From NCBI GenBank assembly GCA_028829895.1, contig CM054178.1, forward strand, positions 22,797,701 to 22,861,700: 64,000 bases of DNA, read 5' to 3'. This stretch comes from Sinotaia quadrata (Eukaryota > Mollusca > Gastropoda > Architaenioglossa > Viviparidae). This document shows, piece by piece, positions 47,361 to 59,765 of this stretch; positions within the stretch are counted from its first letter, which is position 1; each line of letters begins with the position of its first letter. Made by a program: the position numbers and the translations under genes. The notes under the pieces are model-generated. The model worked only from the letters and a program-made list of their open reading frames with translations, had not been told where the DNA came from and made no database searches.

Positions 47361-48579
47361 GTTTGCATAATTCTTTTTTTTTTTAATTTACCTTTGTTTA
47401 ATTCGGATTGTTTTCTTTCCCCATTTTCTTGAAAGTTATAGAGTTCATTTGCTTTTATTTCACTCCCGCTGATGCCGCTTAAAAATGTTGGTTTTAGAGT
47501 TTTGTTATTGACTAAAGATAACATGTCCTGGCCTTTCCACAATATTAGCCAAGACTTGAAGTAAATGGTATGAAATGAAATACATTTTGTTGCTTGCTAA
47601 GACCGTTTGACGCGTTAGTGTCTCATAAGGCTTAGGGCATCTTGTGGATATATTGATAAGATTCTTGAGTTTTACAAATTTCGTTAAGTTTTTATGCACA
47701 ATGTTTCGTACCTGAAAAATGCTACAGGTGGGAATTAGTTATGCTGAGAATTGAAAGAAAGTTTACCAAGTTGCTATTTTTTGTTTGAAATGTTATTTGA
47801 ATTTTCTTTTAACAATTTATTTTATTAGTCGTCATAATGAATTGGGGGGGGGGCGGTGATTAGAATTTTTCATAAATATTTTTATTGTTAACAGGTATTT
47901 ATTGCCAGTAAACTGCATTGCAAGTTCTTGTAGTTTTGCTACTAGATATCAAAGTGTTTTAATATAAATAATAAGGGATACTTATAATTTAATAAACTAA
48001 TCGTAATAATAAGTAGATATTATAATTTAACAAGCTGTTATAATAATAATAAGTACATACTTATAATTTAGCAAACTGTTATACTGGCAATAATAAGCAA
48101 ATACTTATAACAAACTGTTATAATTGTGATATTAAGCAAGATACTAATAATAATACGTAGACATATATAATTTAACAAATTGTTATAATAGTAATAAAAT
48201 TTAGATGCATAAAATTTAACAAGCAATTATAATAGTAATAATAAGTTAATTATTATAAGTTAGAATGAGAGCTGAAGATTGACATAATCTCAAATAACCC
48301 ACGTAGGATTTGAACCCGAAATCCCCCCCGCATGCCTGACTAGCAGTTTTACCTCACAGTCATCGATATCTTGTATTAATAGTCTTCAGTCTTCTTTTAA
48401 AATTAAAATAAACTTTGCCTACGGTATTTGTCAATCTCGACATAAATTTCTGCAAAGTTTTCTGTGAATGCTGTTCTAAAAATAGCTGTAAAATGACTAA
48501 CAGTAATAACAGTGAATATTGCTATTAGGTGTGGTCTCCAAACAAACCTCGATTTTATCTTAAATACATTCCCTACAGT

Positions 48580-48585
<6 letters not shown>
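47361..48585. other. AT-rich intron sequence
   Basis: Loose aataataagtagatacttat-type repeats (47960-48260). No gene seen. Confidence 0.55.
48270..48345 (-). mobile_element. Possible tRNA-like or SINE fragment, reverse strand
   Basis: On the minus strand it reads gatttcgggttcaaatcc, a near-consensus B box, preceded by gcatgcgggg and ctgctagtcaggc. The A box is poor, so it is more likely a SINE remnant than a working tRNA. Confidence 0.27.

Positions 48586-48643
<58 letters not shown>
48584..48643. repeat. (TA)n microsatellite, ~60 bp
   Basis: Uninterrupted. Confidence 0.98.
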
Positions 48644-48645
<2 letters not shown>

Positions 48646-48905
48646 TCTAAACACAATAGAGACAGATTAACTTACTCAGTCCCGCAAGATGTTACAGGAT
48701 CAGTGAAGGGTCGTTTGGGTTTTTTCCCCCCCGTGTGGGGTTTGCCTTGTTTTGTTCTGATTTGGATAGGTATTTAGTTTATGTTTGGGTTGGACACATT
48801 TTGTGTGTATGTGTGTTTGTTTGTTGTATTCATTTATGTTTCTGTTTTTGCACAGGTGACTTAGTCCTAGAGTATTATGTTAATTTGATGCAGTTATGTC
48901 TGCAG

Positions 48906-48953
48906 GTGCCTATTGCCTTGCGACCAGAGGACAAGGGCCTGGGAGCAATTCAG
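48906..48953 (+). CDS. Fife/PCLO-like: Piccolo/Fife-like protein, exon 11 (48-nt exon opening the C2A domain)
   Basis: Acceptor tatgtctgcag, donor attcag|gtaaat, exactly 16 codons, phase 0 in and out. Reads VPIALRPEDKGLGAIQ. Joined to the next exon it gives [18 protein letters not shown], which is beta strand 1 of a C2 domain. Because the exon is symmetric it could be skipped without a frameshift, but skipping would remove the first strand of C2A. An upstream cacag acceptor at 48856 would meet a stop at once and was not used. Confidence 0.83.
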
Positions 48954-49770
48954 GTAAATGTCACGCATGCTTGGTACAAAGTATGGCTGACTACACGCTT
49001 CAGTGGTTCCGAAGTAGCGGAATTTTTAATTTACGGAATTTACAAACAGCATAAACATCGAACGTGAAATATTTATACATGTATATATCAGCTAATCAAG
49101 ATAGTGAATGGATTAAAAGCACAATAGCTGAAGATCCTTTGAGTTATGCATTATCTGTATCTACTCTGTCTCAAGACTTAATTTGTCCTATGACGCTTAC
49201 AGTGCCCATTGACTATAGCATTGTTTCATGACTTTTGCATTTTTTCCATGACTTTCGCTTTATCAAATGACGTTTGCATTGTCACATATTTTATTTCTTC
49301 CAGTATCTTCCATGGTCTTGCAATATCCCATGACCTTAACTTTGATATTACGTTATCACATGGCTCTTTGCCACGTTTTGGGACTTTTTTAAAAAAACTT
49401 ATCCTTGTATTTTCACACAATCCCATAACTTTAATACTTTTCCTTGACCTTTGAACTATATCGTGATATTTATTATATCCCATGAAGTTAGCTTTGACGT
49501 ATGACTTGCTTATTTCCCTTTATCTTTATTTTGACCAGTACCTAGTACAGGGTCATGACACAAACCATGTATGTACCCATTCAAAAGTCAAATAAACACG
49601 TTTGACATCAGTGGGTTTTTCCTTTGTTGTTGGTTTTCATTATTTTACTTTAAGGCTGTTGATATTTTTAAAATGTGCGTGAAATTAATGAGATAATATT
49701 TCAAGTAGATCAAGAGACTTCATTGTACTTTAATATTGATGAAGAATTTTTTGTATTTTTTCTTGAAAAG
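48954..49770. other. Intron between exons 11 and 12
   Basis: Loose repeats of catgactttggcattgtc type (49190-49510); no gene. Confidence 0.55.
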
Positions 49771-49901
49771 CTGCAACTAAGTCACGACGACTACGACAAC
49801 ACACTCAATGTACACGTAATCCAAGCTGTCAATCTACGACCACGTGACATCAATGGCCTATCAGATCCATTTGTTAAAGTGTACCTTTTGCCCGGTCGCG
49901 G
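49771..49901 (+). CDS. Fife/PCLO-like: Piccolo/Fife-like protein, exon 12 (C2A domain, calcium loop 1)
   Basis: Acceptor tcttgaaaag, donor gtcgcgg|gtaagt, phase 0 in and phase 2 out. Encodes [20 protein letters not shown], then [19 protein letters not shown] and LPGRG. The two loop-1 aspartates (in PRD and LSDPFVK) are calcium ligands in C2A domains, and VYLLPGRG is typical of RIM/Piccolo C2A. C2A domains of this family bind phospholipid in response to calcium; whether this one does is inferred from conserved residues. Confidence 0.95.
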
Positions 49902-50154
49902 GTAAGTCAAATGTGCAAATCTGGACGAAGACCATTTACAGACACATGATTCTTTACAATATCTGTTTCAATATGTTCTGTAGTGTGCGCACTTAAAACA
50001 AGAGAAGCTTTACTTGTATCCTGTCCACCATTTCAATTTGTGTAAGTATGTTTCTCACTGACAAACTTTCTGAAATTCTTCTACACTCTACAGTCATCTC
50101 TTTTCTAAGAACCCTTATTTTGGTTGACATACAATATTTTCACCTTATATTGGG

Positions 50155-50370
50155 GGAGATGATACTAAGGGTTTCATAAGACGTGGTTTTGGTGAACTAA
50201 CAATTTTTTCACTAATACTGAGGGAGAGGATAGTGAGTGAAGGTTTCATAAGAAGTGGTTTGGTGAACTAACAATTTTTTCACTAATACTGAGGGAGAGG
50301 ATAGTGAGTGAAGGTTTCATAAGAAGTGGTTTGGTGAAATAACAAATTGTTTCACATAATACTGAGGGAG
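50155..50370. repeat. ~70-bp tandem repeat, 3 copies
   Basis: Unit with ggtttcataagaagtggttt and actgagggagaggatagtga. Confidence 0.94.
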
Positions 50371-50564
50371 ACGATATAAAGTGAGAGAGAATGTCATCAA
50401 ACGTGTAAACAATCTTATCTAATTTTGACTTAATATTTGAACTGAATTAAGTCTGTAGATCAAAGCAACTTCGGGTGTAGGGGTCAGTGAGGAGAAGGGT
50501 TGGAAAATGGTGATAGTTTATTTAACGTTTTGCATTATCTTATGAATAATTTAACGTCAATATA

Positions 50565-50850
50565 TTTAAAATACATGTATGGGTGGTTTTCTAAAATACA
50601 ATTATGGGTGGTTTTCTAAAATACATGTATAGGTGGTTTTCTAAAATACAATTATGGGTGGTTTTCTAAAATACATGTACGGGTGGTTTTCTAAAATACA
50701 ATTATGGGTGGTTTTCTAAAATACATGTATGGGTGGTTTTCTAAAATACATGTGTGGATGTTTCTAAAATACATGTATGGGTGGTTTTCTAAAATACATG
50801 TACGTTTGGTTTTCAAAAATACATGTACGTTTAGTTTTCAAACATATACG
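50565..50850. repeat. 25-bp tandem repeat, ~11 copies
   Basis: Unit ctaaaatacatgtatgggtg plus gtttt; acaattatggg variants alternate with acatgtatggg in part. Confidence 0.96.
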
Positions 50851-50984
50851 TGTGGATTTTTTTTTTTAAGATTATGCATGTAAGGAAATGAGTTGCTGGA
50901 CGGGAATGGGGGTGATGATAGAAGGGCAGAACTTAATCTAAAGATAAGTTGTATTGACAGCGTGTCTTATCGCAGCTTTCTGCA

Positions 50985-51150
50985 TCTCTGTCGTAGTTTT
51001 CCATGTCTTCTCGAAATTGCTCTCGCCTTCTCGTAGTTTTTCGTGTCTTCTCGAAACTTTTAGTGTCTTCTCGTAACTTTTCGCACCTTCTCGTAGCTTT
51101 CCGTGCCTTCTCGAAACTTTTCATGTCTTTAAGTATTCTCGTGCCTTCTC
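50985..51150. repeat. ~20-bp degenerate array reaching the exon 13 acceptor
   Basis: Core cttctcgtaacttttcgtgt; the last copies supply the pyrimidine tract before the acceptor tag at 51154. Confidence 0.9.
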
Positions 51151-51156
51151 GTATAG

Positions 51157-51341
51157 ACCAGAAAATAAACGCAGAACCAAGCACATAGCCCGGACCCTGA
51201 ATCCAGAATGGCATCAGACCCTTGTGTTCCAAGACATTGCCAGAGGAGAGCTACAGAACAAAGTGTTGGAGCTAACAGTCTGGGATTACGACCGCTTTAA
51301 GGCCAACGATTTCTTGGGAGAACTGGTGCTTGAATTGTCTG
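51157..51341 (+). CDS. Fife/PCLO-like: Piccolo/Fife-like protein, exon 13 (C2A domain, calcium loop 3)
   Basis: Acceptor ttctcgtatag, donor ttgtctg|gtatgc, phase 2 in and phase 1 out. Encodes PENKRRTKHIARTLNPEWHQ, then TLVFQDIARGELQNKVLEL and TVWDYDRFKANDFLGE. The NPEW motif and the three loop-3 aspartates (WDYD and ND) are present, so all five canonical calcium ligands of the domain are kept across exons 12 and 13. The polypyrimidine tract before the acceptor lies inside a tandem array (50985-51150). Confidence 0.95.
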
Positions 51342-53676
51342 GTATGCTATGCTTTAAACGTTTGATTTTCTTAGGATTTAAAATGGGGCAGTGTGGCGCT
51401 ATAATACGTTTTGCTTATATTATGATTATTTTTATTAATATTAATCTCTTTTTCATTTAATAAGCATAATCACTTATAGTGGTTAAATTTAGGATTTGTT
51501 TCCAACACGAATTCCACACTCACATACCATTATAAGTAACGTACTGCCGACATATAATTTATCTGTTCACAGGTGGAACTTCCTTCTTAAGGAGTAATAT
51601 AAATTAACAATTACTAACTTTCATCCAATCACTGACTCACCAAGCCCCCATCCACCCATTGACTACTCCAGACATGTATAAATTAACATGCATAGATTTA
51701 ACAAAAGATAAAGATTTATTATAAAATAATATATCACAAAATACAAATAAGTTTGAAACAGTCACGTGTTTACATTAGTAATTAAGTGTTCAAGTCTTTT
51801 CTCCCACACAATCGATATTAACAATGACTATCTGAGGGAACAATCTATAATCAAAGTTTACAGTTTCTAATTACGAGATTGGAAAAGAGAAAGATATAGA
51901 TAATTAACTGAGTTAATGACCTGTTCTGTTGGGCCACCAGATATTGCGTTGTAGAGAAACACATGTGGAAAGTTCATAACTGTCGACAAAGTACCAGGGT
52001 CCACTTCATGTACATGCTGTTGAGCACTCTGGGATCTCCTGGAAATAAGGAGGTCATTGACAATAGATGTTTCCACTCTCACCACCCTGGGATTCCATAG
52101 TAGAGAGTAGTCTAATGATTCATACGCCAATTCAGAAATCTCTCAAGACGTAACCATGTCACATCAATAAGAAGCCAAAAGAGAAAGCAGAAAGCTGAAA
52201 GCTGGAAGCCAAAACTGAAAGCCAAAAGGCATGACCTAAAAAACATAAGTGCGATGCTTAAATTCAGTTCATAATTTCCTACACTCTGTCTCAATTTTTC
52301 TCCTGTCATTTAACTTACATGTCTGCAAGAGAATTGCTAGCCCTTATACATACTACATTCACTAATACATAATTTCTAGCATTTACATATTAATGAATCA
52401 ATCAAAATCTAACATATATCAAATCAATACATGAACAATAATTCTAACATCAAATTATTCTAAGTCCATTCTCGCATTATTGATCGAACAACTCACCACT
52501 TGGCAAACGATTGCCTTTCAGAATCATACTTTCAAATATTTGTCGCAAGTAATAGCAAAACGATTTGATTGGGTTTTTATAAACTCTCTGTGTCAACTAA
52601 CAGGAACCATTCATTCACTCACAACACCCGCGTTTTTCATTTGCACTGTGTACTTAACTTCCGATCGGGACTTATCTACTTCAATCAGATGTCACCCGCA
52701 CCCCCTCCCAGCTACCGTCTATCAATCAACTATGCTTGTAACTACAATTTAACAGTCTGGGTCAGAAATCGTCCTACCGTCGGACTTTTTACTCGCAAAG
52801 GAGCGTGAAAAATTAAATGACTATTAACACCACTGTGTTATTCTCTTTATGTTAGGCAAGAGTTACTTCCCAGCCTCACATGTAGTTTAATAATTATTTA
52901 CTTAGGGAGTGGGAGTAGGTTGGTAGAAAACCTTGAGGGTTGAAGTAGAGAGAAGTGTTGTAATTATTATGTATCTTTTGGATTGGAGTAGGGTGGGAGA
53001 AAGGTGTTCAAACTTTGATCACTTCTGATGGTTGAAGTGAGATGATGCATTCAAGTATTACTTACCTAAAAGGCTGGGTTTGGGTAGAATAAGTGGAGAC
53101 AAAGGTCTTAATCATGATTTTTCATGTGGTGTTGGTGGAGGGAGGGGTAAAAAGATATGTCTTTAAAATTCATTTCCTTCAAAACTGTGGTATGTAGATA
53201 TAGTCAGACATCTTAATCATTAATTTGCCTGAAGGCTGTGAAGGGGAGGTAAGTAGAGAGTCAATCATTCGTAGGCAACAATTTTCAGAAATGATCATTA
53301 ATTGGCGGCTGTGAAGGGGAGGTAAGTAGAGGTGTATTAGTCATTAATTTTCGTGAGAGGTGGAGAGAAATACTGAAGATGGATTGAGGAGAGGACTGAA
53401 GTGTCTAAATAATTGAGGTATTTTGGGGGACCGATTAACTCTGAAATGTTATTTACACTATTACTACTAATGCCTATATTCGAATTATTTCAAAGGCATT
53501 ATAATTTTTAATTCAATTAAACTTGCTCAAATTCGCAGTGAGTGAGGGTGGGAAGGAGGAAAAAAGTTATGAGAATTCGTATTTGTTTTATTATTATGCA
53601 CTTTTTACACTTCTAATTAATTTAGTGAAGAAAATTCTTTTAATGTTGGTCATTGCTTTTTTCTACAACAATTAAG
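51342..53676. other. Intron between exons 13 and 14
   Basis: Mostly unique AT-rich sequence. A short aagctgaaagctgg repeat is at 52170-52230. Open frames lack domains and splice context. Loose gtgaaggggaggtaagtaga repeats near 53230-53330. Confidence 0.55.
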
Positions 53677-53852
53677 AGTTTGGATTCCTTGACAACAAAC
53701 CTCACTGGTATCCACTTCGCGACCATGTTGTCATTCAAAGCTTTGAACTGCCAAAATCTTCCGTGCCACCACCCTTGGCCTCAGTCAACTCTGATACCAG
53801 TAAGGGCAAGGCCAAATCACCACGGCATGGCAAAAGACAAGGGGCATCTCCG
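53677..53852 (+). CDS. Fife/PCLO-like: Piccolo/Fife-like protein, exon 14 (end of C2A and basic linker)
   Basis: Acceptor acaattaag, donor catctccg|gtatgc, phase 1 in and phase 0 out. Encodes EFGFLDNKPHWYPLRDHVVI, the last C2 strand with the WYPL motif, then a Ser/Pro/Lys linker ending SPRHGKRQGASP. The first two bases after the acceptor are also AG, but only the chosen site keeps the C2 frame. Confidence 0.91.
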
Positions 53853-53979
53853 GTATGCTAACTACTGCTACACTGAAGTTATGTTTATGTTATGCTAATG
53901 AATGCTACACTGTAGCCCGTTGATGTTGTAATGTTTCATTTTGTCTCCCAGTAGTACATTTTCTATATAGCTACACAGC

Positions 53980-54348
53980 AAACACTTGGTGATACACAGC
54001 AAACACTTGATATTACACAATAAACATTTGGTATTACACAGCAAACACTTGGTGCTACACAGTAAACACTTGGTATTACACAGCAAACACTTGGTATTAC
54101 ACAGCAAACACTACAGCAAACATTTGGTATTACACAGCAAACACTTAGTGCTACACAGTAAACACTTGGTATTACACAGCAAACACTTAGTGCTACACAG
54201 CAAACACTTAGTGCTACATAGCAAACACTTAGTGCTACACAATAAACACTTGGTATTACACAGCAAACACTTAGTGCTACACAATAAACACTTGGTATTA
54301 CACAGCAAACACTTGGTACTACACAACAAACACTTGGTATTACACAGT
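53980..54348. repeat. 21-bp tandem repeat, ~16 copies
   Basis: Unit cacagcaaacacttggtatt plus a; variants agtgct. Seven-codon unit, open on both strands but not coding. Confidence 0.96.
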
Positions 54349-54394
54349 TGTTAGTATTTGTTCATCCCTATTTTTCGCAATGTGATGATTCACC

Positions 54395-54560
54395 CCATAC
54401 TCCTCCCTCCTTCCTTTTTTTTCTTCCTTCCTTTCTATTTTCTTTCTTCCATATTGCCATCTTTTCTTTCTTTCTTTCTTTCTTCCCGTCTTTCTTTTCG
54501 TTCTTCATTTGGATTTATTTGGCTCCATTTTATTTTTTATTTTAATTGCTTTTCTTCTCT
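54395..54560. repeat. Pyrimidine-rich tract before exon 15
   Basis: ttccttctttctttc variants, part of the upstream tract of the exon 15 acceptor. Confidence 0.85.
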
Positions 54561-54614
54561 TAGCAGTTTCACATTTTTGTATTTACTCGCTCCTCCTTTT
54601 CTTCACTTCAACAG

Positions 54615-54693
54615 AGAAGAGCTGATGTCAGCGAAGCAGGAATTGGGCCCCGAAGACGGTCATTAGATGCTCTTGCTGAACCGACTACGCTTG
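54615..54693 (+). CDS. Fife/PCLO-like: Piccolo/Fife-like protein, exon 15 (post-C2A linker)
   Basis: Acceptor cttcaacag, weak donor acgcttg|gtataa, 79 nt, phase 0 in and phase 1 out. Reads RRADVSEAGIGPRRRSLDAL, then AEPTTLG. Without splicing at the weak donor, translation ends four codons on at taa 54705-54707, and an AATAAA lies at 54841. A shorter C2A-only isoform is therefore possible here. Confidence 0.74.
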
Positions 54694-55239
54694 GTATAAT
54701 TCAATAATACAATTTTATTTTTTTGTTTTGATTGCATTAGTTTTGACGAAACGCTAACTCATCCTCATACTGTAGGAGAACCTGTTTTGACGAAACGAAA
54801 ATGTCTTCTGCTTAAGTGTACATTCTAAATATTTAGACACAATAAAGCGCTTTTTTTCTAAAACTATAAGACATAATTTTATTCACACTTCATAAAATCT
54901 TCTCTCTTTAAACTGTGTGACGTAATTATTTTGACAAGTCACAAAATGTTCTTCTCTTTGTAAAAGATATCTGTTGTGCCAGCAATCATACTTTTTCACT
55001 TGATCGTAAAATACACGTGTCTACAAAATATTAATATTAGATGTAACAGATTTAACAAAACTCAATCTTATCTTGCTGACGGGAAAAAATATTTTGGGAA
55101 TACATATTTACTTTTTATTATTACTAACTTGATGATAGAAAATTTTCTTTTATGATATATTATAGTTATACTATTCTCACTAAAAAAAATATTTCTTTTT
55201 ATTTTAAGTTATAACTATTTTGACAAAACCATTAATTAT

Positions 55240-55715
55240 TCTACTTTATAAAAGATATGATTATTTTGAGAAAGCATGAACTATTCTACTTAGTATAAGA
55301 TATAATTATTTTGAGAAAACATGAACTATCCTAATTAGCATAAGATAAAACTATTTTAACAAACAAGGAACTATTCTACTTAGCATAAGATAAAACTATT
55401 TTAACAAAATATGAACTATTCTACTTAGCATCAGATAAAACTATTTTAACAAAACATGAACTATCCTAATTAGCATAAGATAAAACTATTTTAACAAAAC
55501 ATGAACTATCCTAATTAGCATAAGATAAAACTATTTTGACAAAACAATGAACTATTCTACTTAGCATCAGATAAAACTATTTTAACAAAACATGAACTAT
55601 TCTACTTAGCATAAGATAAAATTATCTTGACAAAACAATGAACTATTCTACTTGTTATAAGATATTTTAACAAAACATTAACTATTCTACTTAGTATAAG
55701 ATGTAACTATTTTGG
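55240..55715. repeat. ~45-bp tandem repeat, ~10 copies
   Basis: Unit aacatgaactattctactta plus gcataagataaaactattttaacaa. Confidence 0.95.
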
Positions 55716-55997
55716 CAATACAAAAGTAATCTTTCTACTACTAATCTCTCTACTACTAATTTTCTACTACTAATCTCTGTACTACTGTCTATTAGTATAA
55801 AAATCTGTATGAATATATGCAGAGTTTTCTTCAAATTGGTGAGAAGAACATTTTATTTATTCTGTAGAATATTCCAAATGTCATTATTCAGCTCTTGGTT
55901 TTGTCATTAATACATATAGAACATTTCAATCATTTTATAGCATGCTGAAAGTAAATTGTAATGTATTACAATGCCTATTTTTATAGCATTTACATTC

Positions 55998-56064
<67 letters not shown>
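55998..56064. repeat. (CT)n microsatellite
   Basis: tctctctc run of about 65 bp. Confidence 0.97.
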
Positions 56065-56069
<5 letters not shown>

Positions 56070-57429
56070 TTTTACTGCCGGATTGATAACACTTAATTTC
56101 ATGTTTAATCACCATATGTACCAATTTGTTGACAAATTTTAGAAACAAAAGAATATAACAAAAATACAAGTTTAGATGACAACTGATTGTGTGATGAGAG
56201 TCTTTCATATGTATAAATCTCAGCATTATTTCTACTTAGCTGAAACATTTTTCTTTCTTTCTCAATTACAACTATATTTGCTCATATGGAGTGCCGTTCT
56301 TTACTTCATAGAATCGTTCATACATTTCTTACTGATGTTCTTTACAGTTATTTTGTTTACCTTACCACATCATTGTTTTCCACACTGAAAATAACTCATC
56401 ACATATGTACATATACAGTTTCACAGGCATTTTATTTTATTTATATCTAAGTTATTTTGTATGCCTTTTCAAACAGTTGTTTTCCACGCTGAAAGCAACA
56501 CTTCACGTTTACATATGTACAGATTCACAGCCATTTTTCTTTCATTTGTGCCTAAGAATTCAAAATAAATTTCGTTTATAAAATCGATTTATTCATTATA
56601 TAGTTCTAGTCTTTATTTTATTTTAAAACATTATTGAAGGAATATTAGCAATTTCAATATCAATTTTCATTAATCTGAAATACACGACAACTTTAAAGAA
56701 TAAACATGTTTCCCTTTCTGCACAGACACCCCTGTTGTCTTAGTGCGTCACTTCCTGTCGTCCTTTATATCTTGTTTCCACTTCCTGCACCATAGACAGG
56801 TAGACAACTCTTTCATCTCTGATTGCACTTGATTGCATCCCTTACGTCTGCGATTTCCATTTATATTACTCCGCAATTTTGATTTGGGAACATTTTTATC
56901 ATAATATTATGATTTAATCTTATTTCCTTTTTTTTTAAGTTCGAAGCATCAAATTTTAATGTGGAGGTTTATTTTTATTTTAGTCGCTTTCTAATCTTAT
57001 TTGCAAAGTGTTTAGTTTGTCCTATGACCGAGTATGTTACTCAGCCATTTTGTGGATGATTTTTTGCCCGCCTTCCCAGACAAAATCATTTGTCAGCCTT
57101 TTAATCTTCATTGCATTGCAAGCCTACTTAGAGTTAAAATATTCCTTATTTATTTCATACATACATATATTGTTTTTATTTTTGAATTTTCAACAAAGTT
57201 GTTTCCTGTTTCCTTACTAATGAAAACATGTCAGAGATGAAAGTTTTGTTTGTCTGCCCCTGATTTTGCATGTCAGTGCTCATTTCTATCTTTCGTTTTT
57301 CTTTTCGTTTCTTTTTCTTTAATGGCAAGCTATCCTGTAGAGATATGTATTGCAGTTGTTGTTTGATGCGTTGTGTAAGCAATGATAGGTCAGTCCAGAA
57401 TCAGCAGTGACCTAACAAGTACAAAATGT
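56065..57429. other. AT-rich intron sequence
   Basis: A loose 120-bp duplication (ttttccacrctgaaa, 56375-56545). No gene seen. Confidence 0.55.
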
Positions 57430-57525
57430 GTCTAGTCACTGAAATAGTCACTGAAATAGTCACTGAAATAGTCACTGAAATAGTCACTGAAATAGTCACT
57501 GAAATAGTTACGGAAATAGTTTATA
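57430..57525. repeat. 12-bp tandem repeat, ~7 copies
   Basis: Unit gtcactgaaata. Confidence 0.96.
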
Positions 57526-59299
57526 GTTTAAATATACTTGCAGGAGGAGAATAATAGGAAAAAAAATCGTTTATATTTCAAAAGTTACATTTGCAAGATT
57601 AAATACCAAAACATATGCTACAATGTATGCTGAGAAACTTTGGAAGTCTATCATTTTGTCGTATCCGATTTACCCGTTGTCTAGGATGTTATGGGTTTGT
57701 TGTCGTTTTTTTTAATTCAATTCATTGCATAGTCGTTTAGAATTGCTAACTTTTACTGTACCGACACAGAGAGGGAAAATGTACTTTATCAATATCACCA
57801 TTACTATTTTGCTCTCGCTGTACAAAGTGTGACAGAAATATTATAAGCCTCACAGTACCAGTGGAACATACAGCACGTGTTATTGTTGCGAAACAACCAA
57901 CGCTGACGTCAAAATTTAGCTTTTGGTCTGTGTGTGTGTGTGTGTGTGTGTGTGTCTGTGTGTGTGTGTGTGTTTGTGCGTGTGTATGTAGATGTGGGTA
58001 TGCATACGTGCGTGTGTTAATTTTTTAAGAAATACGGAAAGCGTAAGTAGGGTGATGGTGGAAATGAAAAAATCTGCATTAAACAAACCTGAAATGCGTC
58101 TTATTGACTTGGATGCGGGCTGACGAAAATGACTTGACGCATTAAATTATCAAAGAAATGAAAATGTGGCATACTTTATCTTTCTCCTTTGTTAAGTCGA
58201 AAAGAAAGAAAAAGTTATTGATAACGATGAAACATTTTTTTTAAATTAAAATTACTTTTTGTTAGTCATTTACGCGTACCAAACTTATTGAAGTCTGGCC
58301 CCCAACCACCCACCCTAATATTTGTGTCATCTAGTAAGCCAGCCTGACAGTAATATAAAATGATACTGTTCTATTACTGTCAGGCTAGCTTACTAGATGA
58401 CACAAATCAATGATATCCCGATCGTGAAGAAAAGTGAACTCTTTATTATAGTTGTTATAGTTTTTAGAAAATTTACGTTAACATGAAAGTTAAATGGATA
58501 GTAACTGGCCATGCGTAACAGATATGTACGAAGAGTCAACAGACAATGGTTACACTTACCTATGTGCAAGTTTTACTGCATAAAAAAATGGGTCTTTCGT
58601 AAATTAAAAAATTAAAATAATGTCTTAAATAGGTGTGCAGAAAAAATGTGGAAATTTAAAGAAAAGTTGAATGCGATTCCTACAGGTGAATTCTTGCTGA
58701 TCACCAGTGATTTCCGCCAAGTGTATGATTTATTTCCCTTGTTAGGATGGTCATTTTATTTCTGACTATCCTCTAATTGTGACCACTTTTTTATAGGCCA
58801 CTTGCCAGATTTGGCCACACTCCGTTTTAGATAACTCTCGGCTATTCGTTCAATTACCTCCCCTTTAAGCATGTGCACGCCATGAACAGCTGAAACATTT
58901 TTGTCGTGTTTGCATGTGATGTTTCTTATGTTTGCTAAATATATTTTTTGTTTTAATTTAAAGATCTTTTTCACATTTCTTTAAATGACAACTGCAATGA
59001 AACTCGCATTAGTTGTATAATGCCTAAAAATGAGTCTAAAAAGTACTAGCTCAGTCTCTATAGTTATACGTACATGTCCTATTTTGTTGGAACTGTAAGT
59101 GAAACTATTGTTGAACGAAAGTTCGTTGGGGGAAGGCGGGGATGTTATTCTTAAAGACAAATATGATTGTATTTTATTAAGTTCTTTCCTTTGATCAATT
59201 TGAAATAAATTTTAAATTATGTTAAATTAAAAGTGTGAAATAGTTTGACAGTTATTTAAAAGGAAAAAATTACATTTCATATTTGATGGGGGGAAACAT
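57526..59299. other. Intron sequence with GT tract and hairpin
   Basis: (GT)n at 57929-57973 and the hairpin at 58320-58407. Otherwise unique AT-rich sequence. Confidence 0.6.
58320..58407. other. Near-perfect hairpin (36-bp arms, 16-nt loop)
   Basis: Arms 58320-58355 and 58372-58407 are reverse complements with one mismatch (c/t, a wobble pair in RNA). The left arm begins atttgtgtcatctagtaagc. Could be a microRNA-like or hairpin-siRNA precursor, or a tiny snapback transposon. Lies in the intron between exons 15 and 16. Confidence 0.85.
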
Positions 59300-59425
59300 T
59301 TATTTTTAGCGTATCTGCTTGAGTGTGTATGTTTTTAGTGTGTCTGCTTGTGTGTGTATGTTTTTAGTGTGTCTGCTTGAGTGTGTATGTTTTTAGTGTG
59401 TCTGCTTGTGTGTGTATGTTTTATG
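59300..59425. repeat. 29-bp tandem repeat, ~4 copies
   Basis: Unit tgtctgcttgtgtgtgtatg plus tttttagtg. Confidence 0.95.
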
Positions 59426-59765
59426 TGTGGCTGTGTGGCTGTGGATGGTTGGCTGTGGATGTGTTAATGAAACGTGAGTACATTTCTCTCCGTTATTCAA
59501 ACTTATTGATCACAAAGACATAGTTTATTCCATAGTAAAGTATATCAATTAGTATATCAATGTTAATTCAATTATTTTATTATGTAATGTATTCTAACAC
59601 AAAGTTATAAACCGGGTTAGATGACTTTTATAAGACTTGTTTTCCTTCAGAGTCGTTTATTCATAACTTATCTAGAAAGAACTTTATTAACTGTAGCAAG
59701 TTTGCCCACACTTGTCTGTATGAACAATGTATTGCAATGCCAAGTACCACAGACAAACAATAAAG

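Noticed and set aside
48852..48905. Using the cacag acceptor at 48856 for exon 11
   Set aside because: In the required phase it meets TAG within three codons.
53986..54354. HSKHLVL repeat frame and its antisense LCSTKCL frame
   Set aside because: Both come from a 21-bp minisatellite between exons 14 and 15.
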